Assembly (NCBI GenBank): GCA_947442095.1
Contig: CANEVG010000001.1
Span: forward strand, 1 to 45,758
Reading direction: 5' to 3'
Source of the DNA: Sphingomonadaceae bacterium
GTDB lineage: Bacteria; Pseudomonadota; Alphaproteobacteria; Sphingomonadales; Sphingomonadaceae
Length of the DNA: 45,758 nucleotides
Shown here: one piece after another, positions 7,764-18,256 of the stretch
Layout of the letters: each line of letters starts with the position of its first letter
Position numbering within the stretch: the first letter of the stretch is position 1
Made by a program: the position numbers and the translations under genes
Notes under the pieces: model-generated
The model's database searches: none
Told to the model about the DNA's origin: nothing
Seen by the model: only the letters and a program-made list of their open reading frames with translations

Positions 7764-8620
7764 AAGCTATCGAGCCGGGCAAGGTGCGCTTTCGCGCCCG
7801 CAATATCGCCCAGTTCCAGCTTGAGTTCGCCGGAGTATTCCAGCGCGCCGCGATGGTTCGGCGCTACCGCCAGTGCCATCGCATACCAGCCGCGCGCCGT
7901 GTCATACCGTTGCAGCTTGCGGTTCGCGAAACCGAGGTAGGTCAGCACATCGGGGTGCGGCCCTGCCGCCCACATCGAACTTTCCAGTTCGGCGATGGCT
8001 TCGTCGTAGTGGTGCTCATTGATCTTGCTCACCGCCGAAACATAGAGCGCGTCGATCGAGGCCAGCGGCTCAATCGTCCGGCTCGGCGCAAAGGCCCGCG
8101 GCGTTCCGGCCATCGCGGCCTCCACCGCCGCGATCGCCGCATCGAGAGTGGCCGCATCGGGGCAGGTCGCCGCGCATTGCGTCTTGCGCGCCCCCAGCGC
8201 GTCGCGCTGCTCGGTCGCTTTCGCCGCGTCGCCCAGCTTCGCCTGGACGATGCCGAGATCGCGGTGCGCTTCGATCATCGCGGCATCATAGCGCACCGCC
8301 ATTTCCAGCGGCCGCTTTGCTTTCTTGAAATCGCCCATCTGCAAGTAGCTCGAGCCGAGCAGATACTGCGCCGGGGCATGCGCCGCGGCCACTTCGATAA
8401 CGTGCCGAAAGGCGGTCACCGCACCCTTGAAGTTCTGCGCTTGGTAGGCCGCTATGCCCTTCTGGTACTCGGCGGCAGGATCATACTGTGGCGCAGACTG
8501 GCTTGGCCCCGCCATGCCGCCGCCCCCTCCGCCGCCGCCTGCAGCGATGACCGGGGCCACCGGCAGAAGAGTGAGAAGGGTTCCAAGAGTTATTGCACGA
8601 AGGCTCAAGTGAAATGCCAT
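7691..8620 (-). CDS. Exported TPR-repeat protein linked to the PQQ dehydrogenase
   Basis: A 309-residue protein with a signal peptide (ending PVIAA), a run of eight glycines, and two groups of tetratricopeptide helices. The first covers about 45-120 (YQKGIAAYQAQNFKGAVTAF, YLLGSSYLQMGDFKKAKRPL) and the second about 195-290 (HYDEAIAEL, YDTARGWYAMALAVAP). The C terminus has LCGFGCQQADELRRWI with two cysteines. GGAG 7 bp before ATG 8620 fixes the start. It is divergent from the quinohaemoprotein gene and overlaps the cytochrome gene, so the three are likely one functional unit. A scaffolding or maturation role is inference from the TPR fold. Confidence 0.82.
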   Translation of the reverse strand: MAFHLSLRAITLGTLLTLLPVAPVIAAGGGGGGGGMAGPSQSAPQYDPAAEYQKGIAAYQAQNFKGAVTAFRHVIEVAAAHAPAQYLLGSSYLQMGDFKKAKRPLEMAVRYDAAMIEAHRDLGIVQAKLGDAAKATEQRDALGARKTQCAATCPDAATLDAAIAAVEAAMAGTPRAFAPSRTIEPLASIDALYVSAVSKINEHHYDEAIAELESSMWAAGPHPDVLTYLGFANRKLQRYDTARGWYAMALAVAPNHRGALEYSGELKLELGDIAGAKAHLARLDSLCGFGCQQADELRRWIRESDKSAS

Positions 8621-8865
8621 AATCCCGCTCCCGGTTCTGCCGCTATTGAACCTCGTGTAAACGCCTTCCCCGCCCACACGCCGAGGAAGCAGCCATGACG
8701 CGCATTTCGCCGTGCAAAAGGCGAGCGCTTCGGGCTCATACCACGACTTGCATCGGTTCGAGAGGGGCATTTTTTGTCCTCGGGGCGAGAAGCTTTCGGG
8801 CTGCCCTTTTGGTCTGGCGCAATACCCGCTTGCCACGGCAGCCGTTCCAGCGGAGACTTGCCGCC

Positions 8866-11085
8866 ATGGTATCGATCAATCTGCGTAAGCCCCTGCTGGG
8901 CCTGCTGTGTGCCTGCGGCCTTGCCGCGTCATCTTTTCAGTCTGGGCTTCAGGCTGGCTTGCCGGCCTACCCGGCGGCCACCCATCCGGTTGCGGGGGAT
9001 GAATGGCTCCATGTCGGCGGTGATCCTGCCGGCACATGGTTCTCATCGCTTGCCGATATCAACGACAGCAACGCGCATCAGCTCGGCTTTGCCTGGGCCT
9101 ATGACATGGGCACCGAACGCGGGCAGGAAGCGACTCCGCTCGTCATCGACGGGGTGATGTACACCTCGGGCGTATGGGGGATCGTCTATGCGCTCGATGC
9201 GGTCACCGGCACTCTGCTTTGGACGTTCCACCCCGGCATCGATCCGGCCTCCGCGCGCAATGCCTGCTGCGACACGGTCAACCGCGGCGTCGCTGTGCGC
9301 GATGGTGTGCTGTTCGTCGCCAGCGAGGACGGGCGGCTCCACGCGCTCGACGCCAAGACCGGCGCGGAAAAATGGACCGCCGACACGATCATCGGCCGGG
9401 GCACGACCTCCTATACATATGCCTCTACCGGCGCGGTGCTGCTCACCAGCGATGCCGTGGTTATCGGCAATTCAGGCGCCGATCTCGGCGACGGCTCGAC
9501 ACGCGGCTACATTTCGGCGTGGGATATCAAGACCGGTGCGTTCAAGTGGCGCTTCTTCACCGTGCCGCCGCCGCCGGGCCAACCCTTCGAACACCCCGAA
9601 CTTGAAATGGCGGCGAAGTCATGGGGGCCGAACCACGATGGCCGCTACCAGAACGGCGGCACGGTGTGGGACGGTCTTTCCTACGATGCCGAAACCGACC
9701 AGATCGTGTTCGGCACCGCCAATGCCTCGCCCTATTCGCGCGTCAAGAACGCGGCCGAGCGTCAGGACGACCTGTTCAACGCCTCGATCGTTGCGGTAAA
9801 CGCCAAATCTGGCCGGATGACTTGGTACTATCAGGAGACCCCCGGCGATGCGTGGGACTATGATGCAACGCAAAAGTTCACGTTCGCCAATCTGCCGGTC
9901 GGCGTTGATGGTGGCAGCGGGGGCGAAACCCGCCGCGTTGTCATGCAGGCTTCGAAAAACGGCTTTTTTTACACGCTCGACCTCAAGACCGGCAAATTGC
10001 TCGCCGCCGATCCCTTCGCTTATGTGAACTGGGCCAAGGGCGTGGATCTTGCCACGGGCCGCCCCGAATTCACGGAGATCGCGGATTATTCCGCCAAGCC
10101 GAAGAACGTCTATCCCTCATGGGCCGGCGCGCACACGTGGAACCCGATGTCGTTCAGCCCGAAGACCGGCCTCGTCTATATTCCCACCGTCGACATGCCC
10201 AACGTCATGGTCAATCTCGCCGCCAACAAAGGCAAGCTCGAACACCTCGAAGGCTTCTTCAACGCCAACGGCATCATCCCTGACGACACCTACGACGAAG
10301 CCACGCTGACGCGCCTGTTCGGCCCAGTGCCTGCGAAGGCGGACCTCCAGAAGGAACGCGGCAAGACCAGTGTAGTGCGCGAAGTGCTCAAAGCCTGGGA
10401 CCCGGTGGCGCGCAAGGTCGTGTGGGAGCAGGTCACTTCCGATCGCAATCGCGGCTATGATGGCGGCGTGCTCTCCACGGCGGGCAATATCGTGGTGCAG
10501 GGGCGCGGCGATGGCACCTTGCGCGTCTACAACGCCGCCAACGGCGCTGAGCTCGTCTCGATCCAGACCGGCTCGCATATCATGGCAGCGCCGATGACCT
10601 ACCGGATCGGCTCCGTGCAGTATATCGCGGTGCAGGTGGGTTATGGCGGGGTCGGCATCAGTTATCCGATCACCCCGGCGGACATCGCTTATCGCAACCG
10701 CAACACCAACCGCATTCTGGTGTTCAAGCTCGGCGGTGGGCCGGTCCCCCAGCCGGATGCGCGCCCCGATCCGCTGACCTATCCCGCGCCGCCGCCGCTT
10801 AACGCCGCGCCCGCCAAGATCGCCCACGGCGAGGCCAAGTTCACCGAGTACTGCTCGCGCTGCCACATGTTCGGCCCCGGCGTGACGCCAGACCTGTCGC
10901 GCCTCCCGCGCGAAATCCACGCCATGTTCAAGGACATCGTGCTGGGCGGCGCGCTAGCAGGCAACGGCATGGCCCCGATGGGCGACATGGTCAGCAAGTA
11001 CGACGTCGAGGCGATCCACGCCTATCTGATTGACACCCAGCGCAAGGGCCACGCCGCGCAACAGGCGAAAGCCAAAACCCACTGA
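8866..11085 (+). CDS. Type II quinohaemoprotein (PQQ and haem c) alcohol dehydrogenase, atypical metal site
   Basis: A 739-residue periplasmic dehydrogenase oxidising alcohols or related substrates with PQQ. Electrons pass to the C-terminal haem domain. Visible features are a signal sequence, an eight-bladed PQQ propeller with W-docking repeats, the adjacent-cysteine ring (NACCDTVNRG, C134-C135) and CSRCH near the C terminus. At the metal site I see Asp206 (GNSGADLG) where type II enzymes normally have Glu, plus Asn286 (GTANASP), catalytic Asp331 and Asp333 in WDYD. The start is ATG 8866 with GGAG upstream; the open frame from 8695 lacks signals. Substrate unknown; lanthanide use is a hypothesis. 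Confidence 0.9.
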   Translation: MVSINLRKPLLGLLCACGLAASSFQSGLQAGLPAYPAATHPVAGDEWLHVGGDPAGTWFSSLADINDSNAHQLGFAWAYDMGTERGQEATPLVIDGVMYTSGVWGIVYALDAVTGTLLWTFHPGIDPASARNACCDTVNRGVAVRDGVLFVASEDGRLHALDAKTGAEKWTADTIIGRGTTSYTYASTGAVLLTSDAVVIGNSGADLGDGSTRGYISAWDIKTGAFKWRFFTVPPPPGQPFEHPELEMAAKSWGPNHDGRYQNGGTVWDGLSYDAETDQIVFGTANASPYSRVKNAAERQDDLFNASIVAVNAKSGRMTWYYQETPGDAWDYDATQKFTFANLPVGVDGGSGGETRRVVMQASKNGFFYTLDLKTGKLLAADPFAYVNWAKGVDLATGRPEFTEIADYSAKPKNVYPSWAGAHTWNPMSFSPKTGLVYIPTVDMPNVMVNLAANKGKLEHLEGFFNANGIIPDDTYDEATLTRLFGPVPAKADLQKERGKTSVVREVLKAWDPVARKVVWEQVTSDRNRGYDGGVLSTAGNIVVQGRGDGTLRVYNAANGAELVSIQTGSHIMAAPMTYRIGSVQYIAVQVGYGGVGISYPITPADIAYRNRNTNRILVFKLGGGPVPQPDARPDPLTYPAPPPLNAAPAKIAHGEAKFTEYCSRCHMFGPGVTPDLSRLPREIHAMFKDIVLGGALAGNGMAPMGDMVSKYDVEAIHAYLIDTQRKGHAAQQAKAKTH

Positions 11086-11166
11086 TCAGCGGGCGGACGG
11101 CGCGACCACACGAAACGGGGCGGCTCGCAACGGCCGTGCTTTCTGTCTCACCTAACGCGCGAAAAC

Positions 11167-12990
<1,824 letters not shown>

Positions 12991-13185
12991 GAGAACGCTT
13001 TCGATAGAAATCTCGGGTGCGGCGCGCGCAGCAGGCAGCGTGCCGTGCCCGGCGGTGGGGCCGGGGCTTGGCGGCGCGCATACCTGCAATTGTGCGCTGC
13101 GGCAAGGGAGCGCAGCGGCCAAGGATTGCCCTGAACACGGATTCATGGCTGAAGCCGAGATCTGCTGCTGCGAAAGGACCCCGCG

Positions 13186-13602
13186 ATGCAATGGATGATC
13201 CTGCCCTATCGGCGCTATTTCGAATTCGCTGGCCGCTCGCGCCGCCGTGAATACTGGCTCTTCGCACTGTTCTATCTGCTTGTGCTGGTGGCGCTCAATG
13301 TGATGTTCGGCACCAACGAGGTCGCGCACTCGCCCACCGGCTTCGGCTATGGCAGCCGCCTGGCAGGGGGCGGGGGACTTTTGGGCAGCCTGTTCGGGCT
13401 GGCCTCGCTCATCCCCGCGCTCGCGGTCTCGGTCCGCCGCCTGCATGATCAGGACCGCTCCGGCTGGCTGCTGCTGCTCGGCCTGATCCCCTTGTTCGGC
13501 GGCTTCGCGCTACTCGTGCTGATGTGCCTCGATGGCACGCGCGGCCCCAACCGCTTCGGCGCCGATCCGAAGGATCCCGGCAGCGCCGACGTGTTCCGCT
13601 GA
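13186..13602 (+). CDS. DUF805 inner-membrane protein (copy 1)
   Basis: A 138-residue DUF805 protein: N-terminal MQWMILPYRRYFEFAGRSRRREYW, three hydrophobic segments, the VRRLHDQDRSGW loop and the C-terminal GPNRFGADP motif. The family is widespread and has no established activity. AAAGGA 7 bp before ATG 13186 is the ribosome site. A second DUF805 gene with a matching 5' context lies at 17790, on the far side of the ABC exporter and esterase genes, so the two probably come from a duplication. Confidence 0.93.
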   Translation: MQWMILPYRRYFEFAGRSRRREYWLFALFYLLVLVALNVMFGTNEVAHSPTGFGYGSRLAGGGGLLGSLFGLASLIPALAVSVRRLHDQDRSGWLLLLGLIPLFGGFALLVLMCLDGTRGPNRFGADPKDPGSADVFR

Positions 13603-13606
13603 GCTT

Positions 13607-13700
13607 AGCCCCCCCGGGCGGGGAGGAAATGGGGGAGGGGGTTCGGCCCGTCTGGCAAGCTCCAGTCACCCCCACCCAGCCTCCCCCGAACGGGGGGCCA
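13607..13700. repeat. REP-like intergenic repeat, copy 2 (convergent gene ends)
   Basis: CCCCCCGGGCGGGGAGG, GGGGGAGGGGGTTCGG and the complementary CCCCCACCCAGCCTCCCCC-type tract followed by ACGGGGGG form inverted C/G blocks. They lie between the convergent DUF805 and ABC permease genes. Such a structure could end transcription from both sides. Confidence 0.6.
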
Positions 13701-13715
13701 TAAGTCAGCCCAGCC

Positions 13716-16268
13716 TTACAAGGCCCGCAAAGCCTCCGCCGGCCGCGTCCGCAGCACCGAGAGCGAGCCCAGCACCGCCAGCACCATTACCAGCCCCGTG
13801 CCGCCCGCCAGCACGCCGGCCACGCGCGGCCAATTGGGTGCCCAGCTGAATTCGAACAGCTCCACCACCACCAGCCACCCCGCGCCGCAGCCCAGCAAGA
13901 GCGCAACTGCTGCCAGCACCGCGCAGAGCAGCGCATATTCCGCCAGCAGCAGCGCGAGCAATTGCCCCCGGCTCGCGCCCAGGACGCGCAGGATTACGCT
14001 GTCATACTGTCGCGCCGCCCGCGCCGCCGCGATCGCGCCCGCCAGCACCGCAAGCCCCGCCAGCACCGCCACGCTTGCCGCGGCAAACACCGCCGTGCCC
14101 ATCTGCCCCAGCAAAGTGCGCGCCTGCCCCAGCACCGAACCCACCTCGATCACCGAGCTTTCCGGGAGCGCGCGCACCAGCCCCGAAAGGATCGCCCGCC
14201 TTACGGCATCGCGCTTTTCTGGCGCGGCCAGGGTAATCGTCGCGGCATAGCTGTGCGGCGCGTCCACCAGCGCATTGGGGCTGAACACCAAGGCGTAATT
14301 GAACCCGAACGAAGTCCAGTCGACCTGCCTGAGCGACGCCACCCGCGCGCTGCGCTCGGTGCCGAGAAGGCTGATCCGCAGCGTGTCGCCCACTTTCAGG
14401 CCGATGGCCTTGGCCTGATCGGCATCGACCGAAACCAGCGGTTCGCCCGCATAGCCCTTGGGCCACCATTGGCCCTCGGTCAGCACGTTGCCCTGCGGCA
14501 CGGCGTCGGCATAAGTCAGCCCACGGTCGCCGCGCAGCAGCCACGAATCCTCTGGAATGGTCTTGAGGCTGGCCACTTCGGTCATCGTTGCTTCCGGCCC
14601 ATAGGCCAGCACCGCTCCGCGCATCGAAGGCACCATCCGCACTTCCGCACGCGGTGCAGCGGTGTGCACCAAGGCCTTGAACGTCTCCACCCCTTGCCCG
14701 CGCGGCACATCGAGCACGAAATAATCGGGCGCGCGCACCGGAATGCGACTGGCAATATTGGCATCGATCGAGGTCTCAATCACCGCGAGTAGCACGAAGG
14801 CTGAAAGCGCAAAGCCCAGCGCCACCACCAGCGCCGCCGTCTGAGCGCCGGGCCGGTGCAGATTGGCCAGCGCCATGCGCAGGATCGCTCCCTTGGGGCG
14901 AGGCACCCGCGCTGCGAGCCACGCCAGCCCTTGGCCCAGCAGCGCGAGCAGGGCGAATACTACCGACGCCCCGCCAAGGAAGCCCGACGCGAGCCACGGC
15001 TGCGGTGATGTCAGCACCGCCAGCGCGGCAATCCCGCCAAGGCCCAAGCCCACTGGCAGCACCCAAAGCGGCGGCTTGGCCAGCTTCCAGCGCCCACCCA
15101 CCGGCGCCACTCGCGCGCGTAGCAAAGCCATTGCCGGCACCCGCCGCGCGGCCAGCAGGGGCGGCGCGGCAAAAGAGAGCGCGATCAGCAGGCCATAAGC
15201 GGCGGCGATCGCCAGCGCGCCCACGTCCAAAGTAAACCCCGGCGGTATCGGCAACAGCCCCGAAAGCGCCCGCGCCAAGAGCGGCGTGATCGAGACCCCC
15301 AAGGCCAGCCCCAGCGCAATCGCCGCTCCCGCCGCCGCTGCAATCTGCAGCAGATAGATGCGCACAATATCCGCTGCGCCCGCGCCTAGAATCTTGAGCG
15401 TTGCTATGCTCGCCCGCCGCGCCTCAAGGTATGAGGAAACCCCGCCCACAATCCCGATCCCGGCAATCCCCAGCGCCGCCAGCGCCACCAGCACCAGAAA
15501 CTGCCCCATGCGCTCTACGAACCGGTCGATCCCCGGCGAGGCCTTGTCGCGGGTGCGCGTATCAAACCCGCCAGCGGGGAATTGCGCTTTGAACGCCTCG
15601 GTCAGCGCCGTTGGATCGGCTTTTTCCGGCAGCTTTACTCGGTATTTCCACCGCGCCATGCTGCCGACCTGCACGAGGCCGGATGCCGTCAGCGCCTCGT
15701 CGCTTACGATCACTGTCGGCCCCAGTGCAAAGCCTTCGGAAAGCTGGTCCGGCTCGCTCGCGATTACCCCGCCGATAGTGAGCGTGGCACTGCCGATCTT
15801 GATCTGCTCGCCAGGCTTCACTCCCAGCCGGTCCGCGGCCCCCGGCGCGATCCATGCCGACATGCCCTGCGGCGCACCCGCTGCGCGCCCACCATCGACG
15901 CGGAACTGGCCATACAAAGGCCAGCGCGCGTCGACCGACTTGATCGCCACCGGCACCGCATCTTCCGACGAATCTGCTCGCCGCGCCATCGCCTGCAGTC
16001 GCGCGCCTTGCGAAACCGTCCCCAGCGCGTGCATCGCGGTTATCTCTTCCTTCGAGGCCTCGCGCCCCGAAAGCGTCAGCTGCAAATCGCCGCCCAGAAT
16101 CGCCTGCCCGCGCGTCGCCAGCTCCCCGCCGATCGCGCCGGTCAGCGTACCGATTGCCGCCAGTGCCGCGGTTCCCAGCACCAAACACACGATCAAGAGC
16201 CGCAGCCCGCGAAACCGCCAGTCCAGCCCCCGTCGCGCCAGCCGCCAGGCCAAAGTCCAGCTGTTCAC
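13716..16268 (-). CDS. ABC exporter permease, FtsX-like (YbbP type)
   Basis: An 850-residue inner-membrane permease. It begins with a short cytoplasmic helix and TM1 (LLIVCLVLGTAALAAIGTL), followed by a large periplasmic domain (SGREASKEEI, the YGQFRVDGG region). Two FtsX domains of paired helices come near 260-390 and 720-850, with extra central helices. This matches YbbP and related LolC/MacB-like permeases thought to move hydrophobic or lipid-linked cargo. The GTG start overlaps the ATPase stop (GTGA at 16265-16268), so the two form one transporter. Cargo unknown. Its neighbour tesA on the divergent strand is the same arrangement as in E. coli. Confidence 0.9.
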   Translation of the reverse strand: MNSWTLAWRLARRGLDWRFRGLRLLIVCLVLGTAALAAIGTLTGAIGGELATRGQAILGGDLQLTLSGREASKEEITAMHALGTVSQGARLQAMARRADSSEDAVPVAIKSVDARWPLYGQFRVDGGRAAGAPQGMSAWIAPGAADRLGVKPGEQIKIGSATLTIGGVIASEPDQLSEGFALGPTVIVSDEALTASGLVQVGSMARWKYRVKLPEKADPTALTEAFKAQFPAGGFDTRTRDKASPGIDRFVERMGQFLVLVALAALGIAGIGIVGGVSSYLEARRASIATLKILGAGAADIVRIYLLQIAAAAGAAIALGLALGVSITPLLARALSGLLPIPPGFTLDVGALAIAAAYGLLIALSFAAPPLLAARRVPAMALLRARVAPVGGRWKLAKPPLWVLPVGLGLGGIAALAVLTSPQPWLASGFLGGASVVFALLALLGQGLAWLAARVPRPKGAILRMALANLHRPGAQTAALVVALGFALSAFVLLAVIETSIDANIASRIPVRAPDYFVLDVPRGQGVETFKALVHTAAPRAEVRMVPSMRGAVLAYGPEATMTEVASLKTIPEDSWLLRGDRGLTYADAVPQGNVLTEGQWWPKGYAGEPLVSVDADQAKAIGLKVGDTLRISLLGTERSARVASLRQVDWTSFGFNYALVFSPNALVDAPHSYAATITLAAPEKRDAVRRAILSGLVRALPESSVIEVGSVLGQARTLLGQMGTAVFAAASVAVLAGLAVLAGAIAAARAARQYDSVILRVLGASRGQLLALLLAEYALLCAVLAAVALLLGCGAGWLVVVELFEFSWAPNWPRVAGVLAGGTGLVMVLAVLGSLSVLRTRPAEALRAL

Positions 16269-16963
16269 GATGCTGCGTCCGAAATGATCCGCCCGTCCTC
16301 CAGCCGCACGATCCGCTGGCAGCGCCTGGCCAAGGCCTCGTCGTGCGTCACCAGCAGCAGGGTCGCCCCGGCTTCTGCAGCGCGCGCAAACAGGAGGTCC
16401 GCCACTGCATCGCCGTTCCGGTGATCAAGATTGCCGGTCGGCTCATCGGCAAAGACCAGCGCGGGCCGGGGCGCGAGCGCGCGGGCAATTGCCACGCGCT
16501 GCTGCTCACCGCCTGAAAGCTGTGCCGGATAATGCCGCATCCGGTGGCCGAGCCCGACCGCCTCCAAGGCTGCCGCCGCCCGGTTCGCCGCGCCCGGTAT
16601 CCCGGCCAGCTCCAGCGGCGTCGCCACGTTTTCCAGCGCAGTCATCGTCGGCAGCAAGTGAAACGCCTGCAGTACCACGCCGATCTTCCCGCGCCGCGCT
16701 GTCGCCAGCGCGTCCTCGCTCAGCGCCGCAAAGTCCTCGCCCGCCACCGTGAGCGAGCCGCCGCTCGCGCGCTCCAGCCCTGCCAGCACCGCCAGCAATG
16801 AGCTCTTCCCCGAACCCGAAGGTCCGAGCATCGCCAAGGTCTCGCCCGGCATGACCGAAAGGCTCACCCCGCGCAAGATATCGACCCGCGCCTCGCCCGA
16901 ACCAAGGCTCAGCGTCAGATCACGGGCTTCGATGATGGGCGAACGGGTGGCGGAAATAGTCAC
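16265..16963 (-). CDS. ABC exporter ATPase (YbbA/LolD-like)
   Basis: The 232-residue nucleotide-binding subunit has Walker A GPSGSGKS at 47-54, the Q-loop VVLQAFHLLPTMTALENV, the signature LSGGEQQR at about 149 and Walker B LVFADEPTGNLD. The switch His is in LLLVTHD. The PTMTALENV and EPTGNLD blocks are typical of the MacB/LolD/YbbA class. I took GTG 16963 as start because the 12 codons further upstream (to 16999) do not look conserved. It is first in a two-gene operon with the permease and divergent from the esterase at 17021. Confidence 0.92.
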   Translation of the reverse strand: MTISATRSPIIEARDLTLSLGSGEARVDILRGVSLSVMPGETLAMLGPSGSGKSSLLAVLAGLERASGGSLTVAGEDFAALSEDALATARRGKIGVVLQAFHLLPTMTALENVATPLELAGIPGAANRAAAALEAVGLGHRMRHYPAQLSGGEQQRVAIARALAPRPALVFADEPTGNLDHRNGDAVADLLFARAAEAGATLLLVTHDEALARRCQRIVRLEDGRIISDAAS

Positions 16964-17020
16964 TCCGCGGTAATGACACGGATCGGTTGCACCTCGCAAC
17001 CTAGCCCTTGAGGACCCCAG

Positions 17021-17713
17021 ATGCGCCGCATCGCCCTTTGCTTTCTGTTTGCCCTCGCGGCCTGCACCAAACCCGCCTCCGCGCCCGAAGCCCCGAAAGA
17101 CTTAACCACAGCCGCCATCCCGGTAGACGCTCCCGTGATCCTCGCTTTTGGAGACAGCCTCTACGCCGGCTACCGGCTCGCCCCCGGCGAAGGCTATCCG
17201 CCGCGCCTCGAAGCCGCGCTCAATGCGGGTGGCGTGAAGGCCCGCGTCGTGAACGCCGGTGTCTCGGGCGATACCACCGCCGCCGCCCTTGCGCGCCTTA
17301 CGTTCACGCTGGACGGCCAGAAGGTGAAACCCGCGCTCGTCCTCGTCGGCCTAGGCGGAAACGATATGCTGCGCGGGCTCCCGCCAGCGCAGACCCGCGC
17401 CAATCTCGATGCGATCCTCACCGAACTCGGCAAACGCCAGATTCCCGCGCTGCTCACCGGCATGCTTGCCGCGCCCAACATGGGGAAGGATTATGTCAGC
17501 GCTTTCAATCCGATCTACCCGGCACTTGCGAAGAAGCATAAAGCCCCGCTCGTGCCTTTCTTTCTGCAGGCCGTGATCGGCAACGACCTGTTGATGCTTG
17601 AAGATCACATTCACCCCAATGCACAAGGCATTGAAAAGATTGTGGCAGCCACACGCGATGAGGTGGCGAGGGCGCTGGCTGCGGCAACATCTATTCGCAA
17701 ATCGAGCCCCTGA
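17021..17713 (+). CDS. tesA: TesA-like GDSL esterase/arylesterase, lipoprotein
   Basis: A 230-residue SGNH hydrolase. Block I is FGDSL with the catalytic Ser, block II gives the oxyanion Gly (NAGVSGDTT), block III is GLGGNDML, and block V DHIHPN supplies the Asp-His pair. These enzymes hydrolyse acyl-CoA, lysophospholipids or aryl esters. The N terminus reads MRRIALCFLFALAACT, a short lipobox (LAAC), so the mature protein is probably lipidated in the envelope. It is divergently paired with the YbbA-YbbP-type exporter, as in many proteobacteria, which suggests joint lipid handling. Confidence 0.92.
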   Translation: MRRIALCFLFALAACTKPASAPEAPKDLTTAAIPVDAPVILAFGDSLYAGYRLAPGEGYPPRLEAALNAGGVKARVVNAGVSGDTTAAALARLTFTLDGQKVKPALVLVGLGGNDMLRGLPPAQTRANLDAILTELGKRQIPALLTGMLAAPNMGKDYVSAFNPIYPALAKKHKAPLVPFFLQAVIGNDLLMLEDHIHPNAQGIEKIVAATRDEVARALAAATSIRKSSP

Positions 17714-17789
17714 ACCTTGCACCGGGCATAAATCCGTGGCTCATTCGGAGCTAGCGCGCGAAGGCTCGCGCCCGTGAAAAGGACCGCTC

Positions 17790-18203
17790 ATGGAATGGAT
17801 GCTGATGCCCTATCGTCGCTATGCCGATTTCAGCGGGCGTTCTTGCCGCCGTGAATACTGGATGTTCACGCTACTGTCTGTCGTTGTCGCAACTGTTGCA
17901 GTTTTTGTTATGATCGCAGGCGGCGTGCCCGGCACGGACGGGGATGGGACGCCCGGTGCCGGGTTCTGGCTGGGTGCTGCCCTCATCGTCATCTGGGGCC
18001 TGGCCTCAATCATCCCCTCCATCGCGGTGCAAGTGCGCCGCTTCCACGATCAGGACCGCTCTGGCTGGATGATCCTGCTGGGCTTCATTCCCTATGTGGG
18101 CAGCCTGATCGTGTTCATTTTCATGTGCCTCAAGGGCACCACCGGCCCCAACCGGTTCGGCCCCGATCCGCTCGATCCCTCGAGCATCGACGTCTTTGCC
18201 TGA
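17790..18203 (+). CDS. DUF805 inner-membrane protein (copy 2)
   Basis: A 137-residue DUF805 protein (MEWMLMPYRRYADFSGRSCRREYW, VRRFHDQDRSGW, GPNRFGPDP). It has the same layout as the copy at 13186, and both use an AAAGGACC-type ribosome site 6-8 bp before the ATG. The membrane segments differ most, while the N-terminal, loop and C-terminal motifs are kept. Function is unknown. Confidence 0.93.
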   Translation: MEWMLMPYRRYADFSGRSCRREYWMFTLLSVVVATVAVFVMIAGGVPGTDGDGTPGAGFWLGAALIVIWGLASIIPSIAVQVRRFHDQDRSGWMILLGFIPYVGSLIVFIFMCLKGTTGPNRFGPDPLDPSSIDVFA

Positions 18204-18205
18204 CC

Positions 18206-18250
18206 CTTGCTTCTCCCCTACCGCTTGCCGGAGGGGTCGGGGTGGGCTCT
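18206..18250. repeat. REP-like intergenic repeat, copy 3
   Basis: TTCTCCCCTACCGCTTGCCGG is followed by GAGGGGTCGGGGTGGG, the same C/G half-hairpin pattern as the other copies. It lies in the 53-bp gap between the convergent DUF805 and recF genes and may act as a shared terminator. Confidence 0.55.
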
Positions 18251-18256
18251 TCAGGT

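Noticed and set aside
11086..11166. Terminator between the PQQ dehydrogenase and typA
   Set aside because: GC-rich words such as GGGGCGGCTCGCAACGGCC can pair only imperfectly and no T-run follows, so I do not call a structure.
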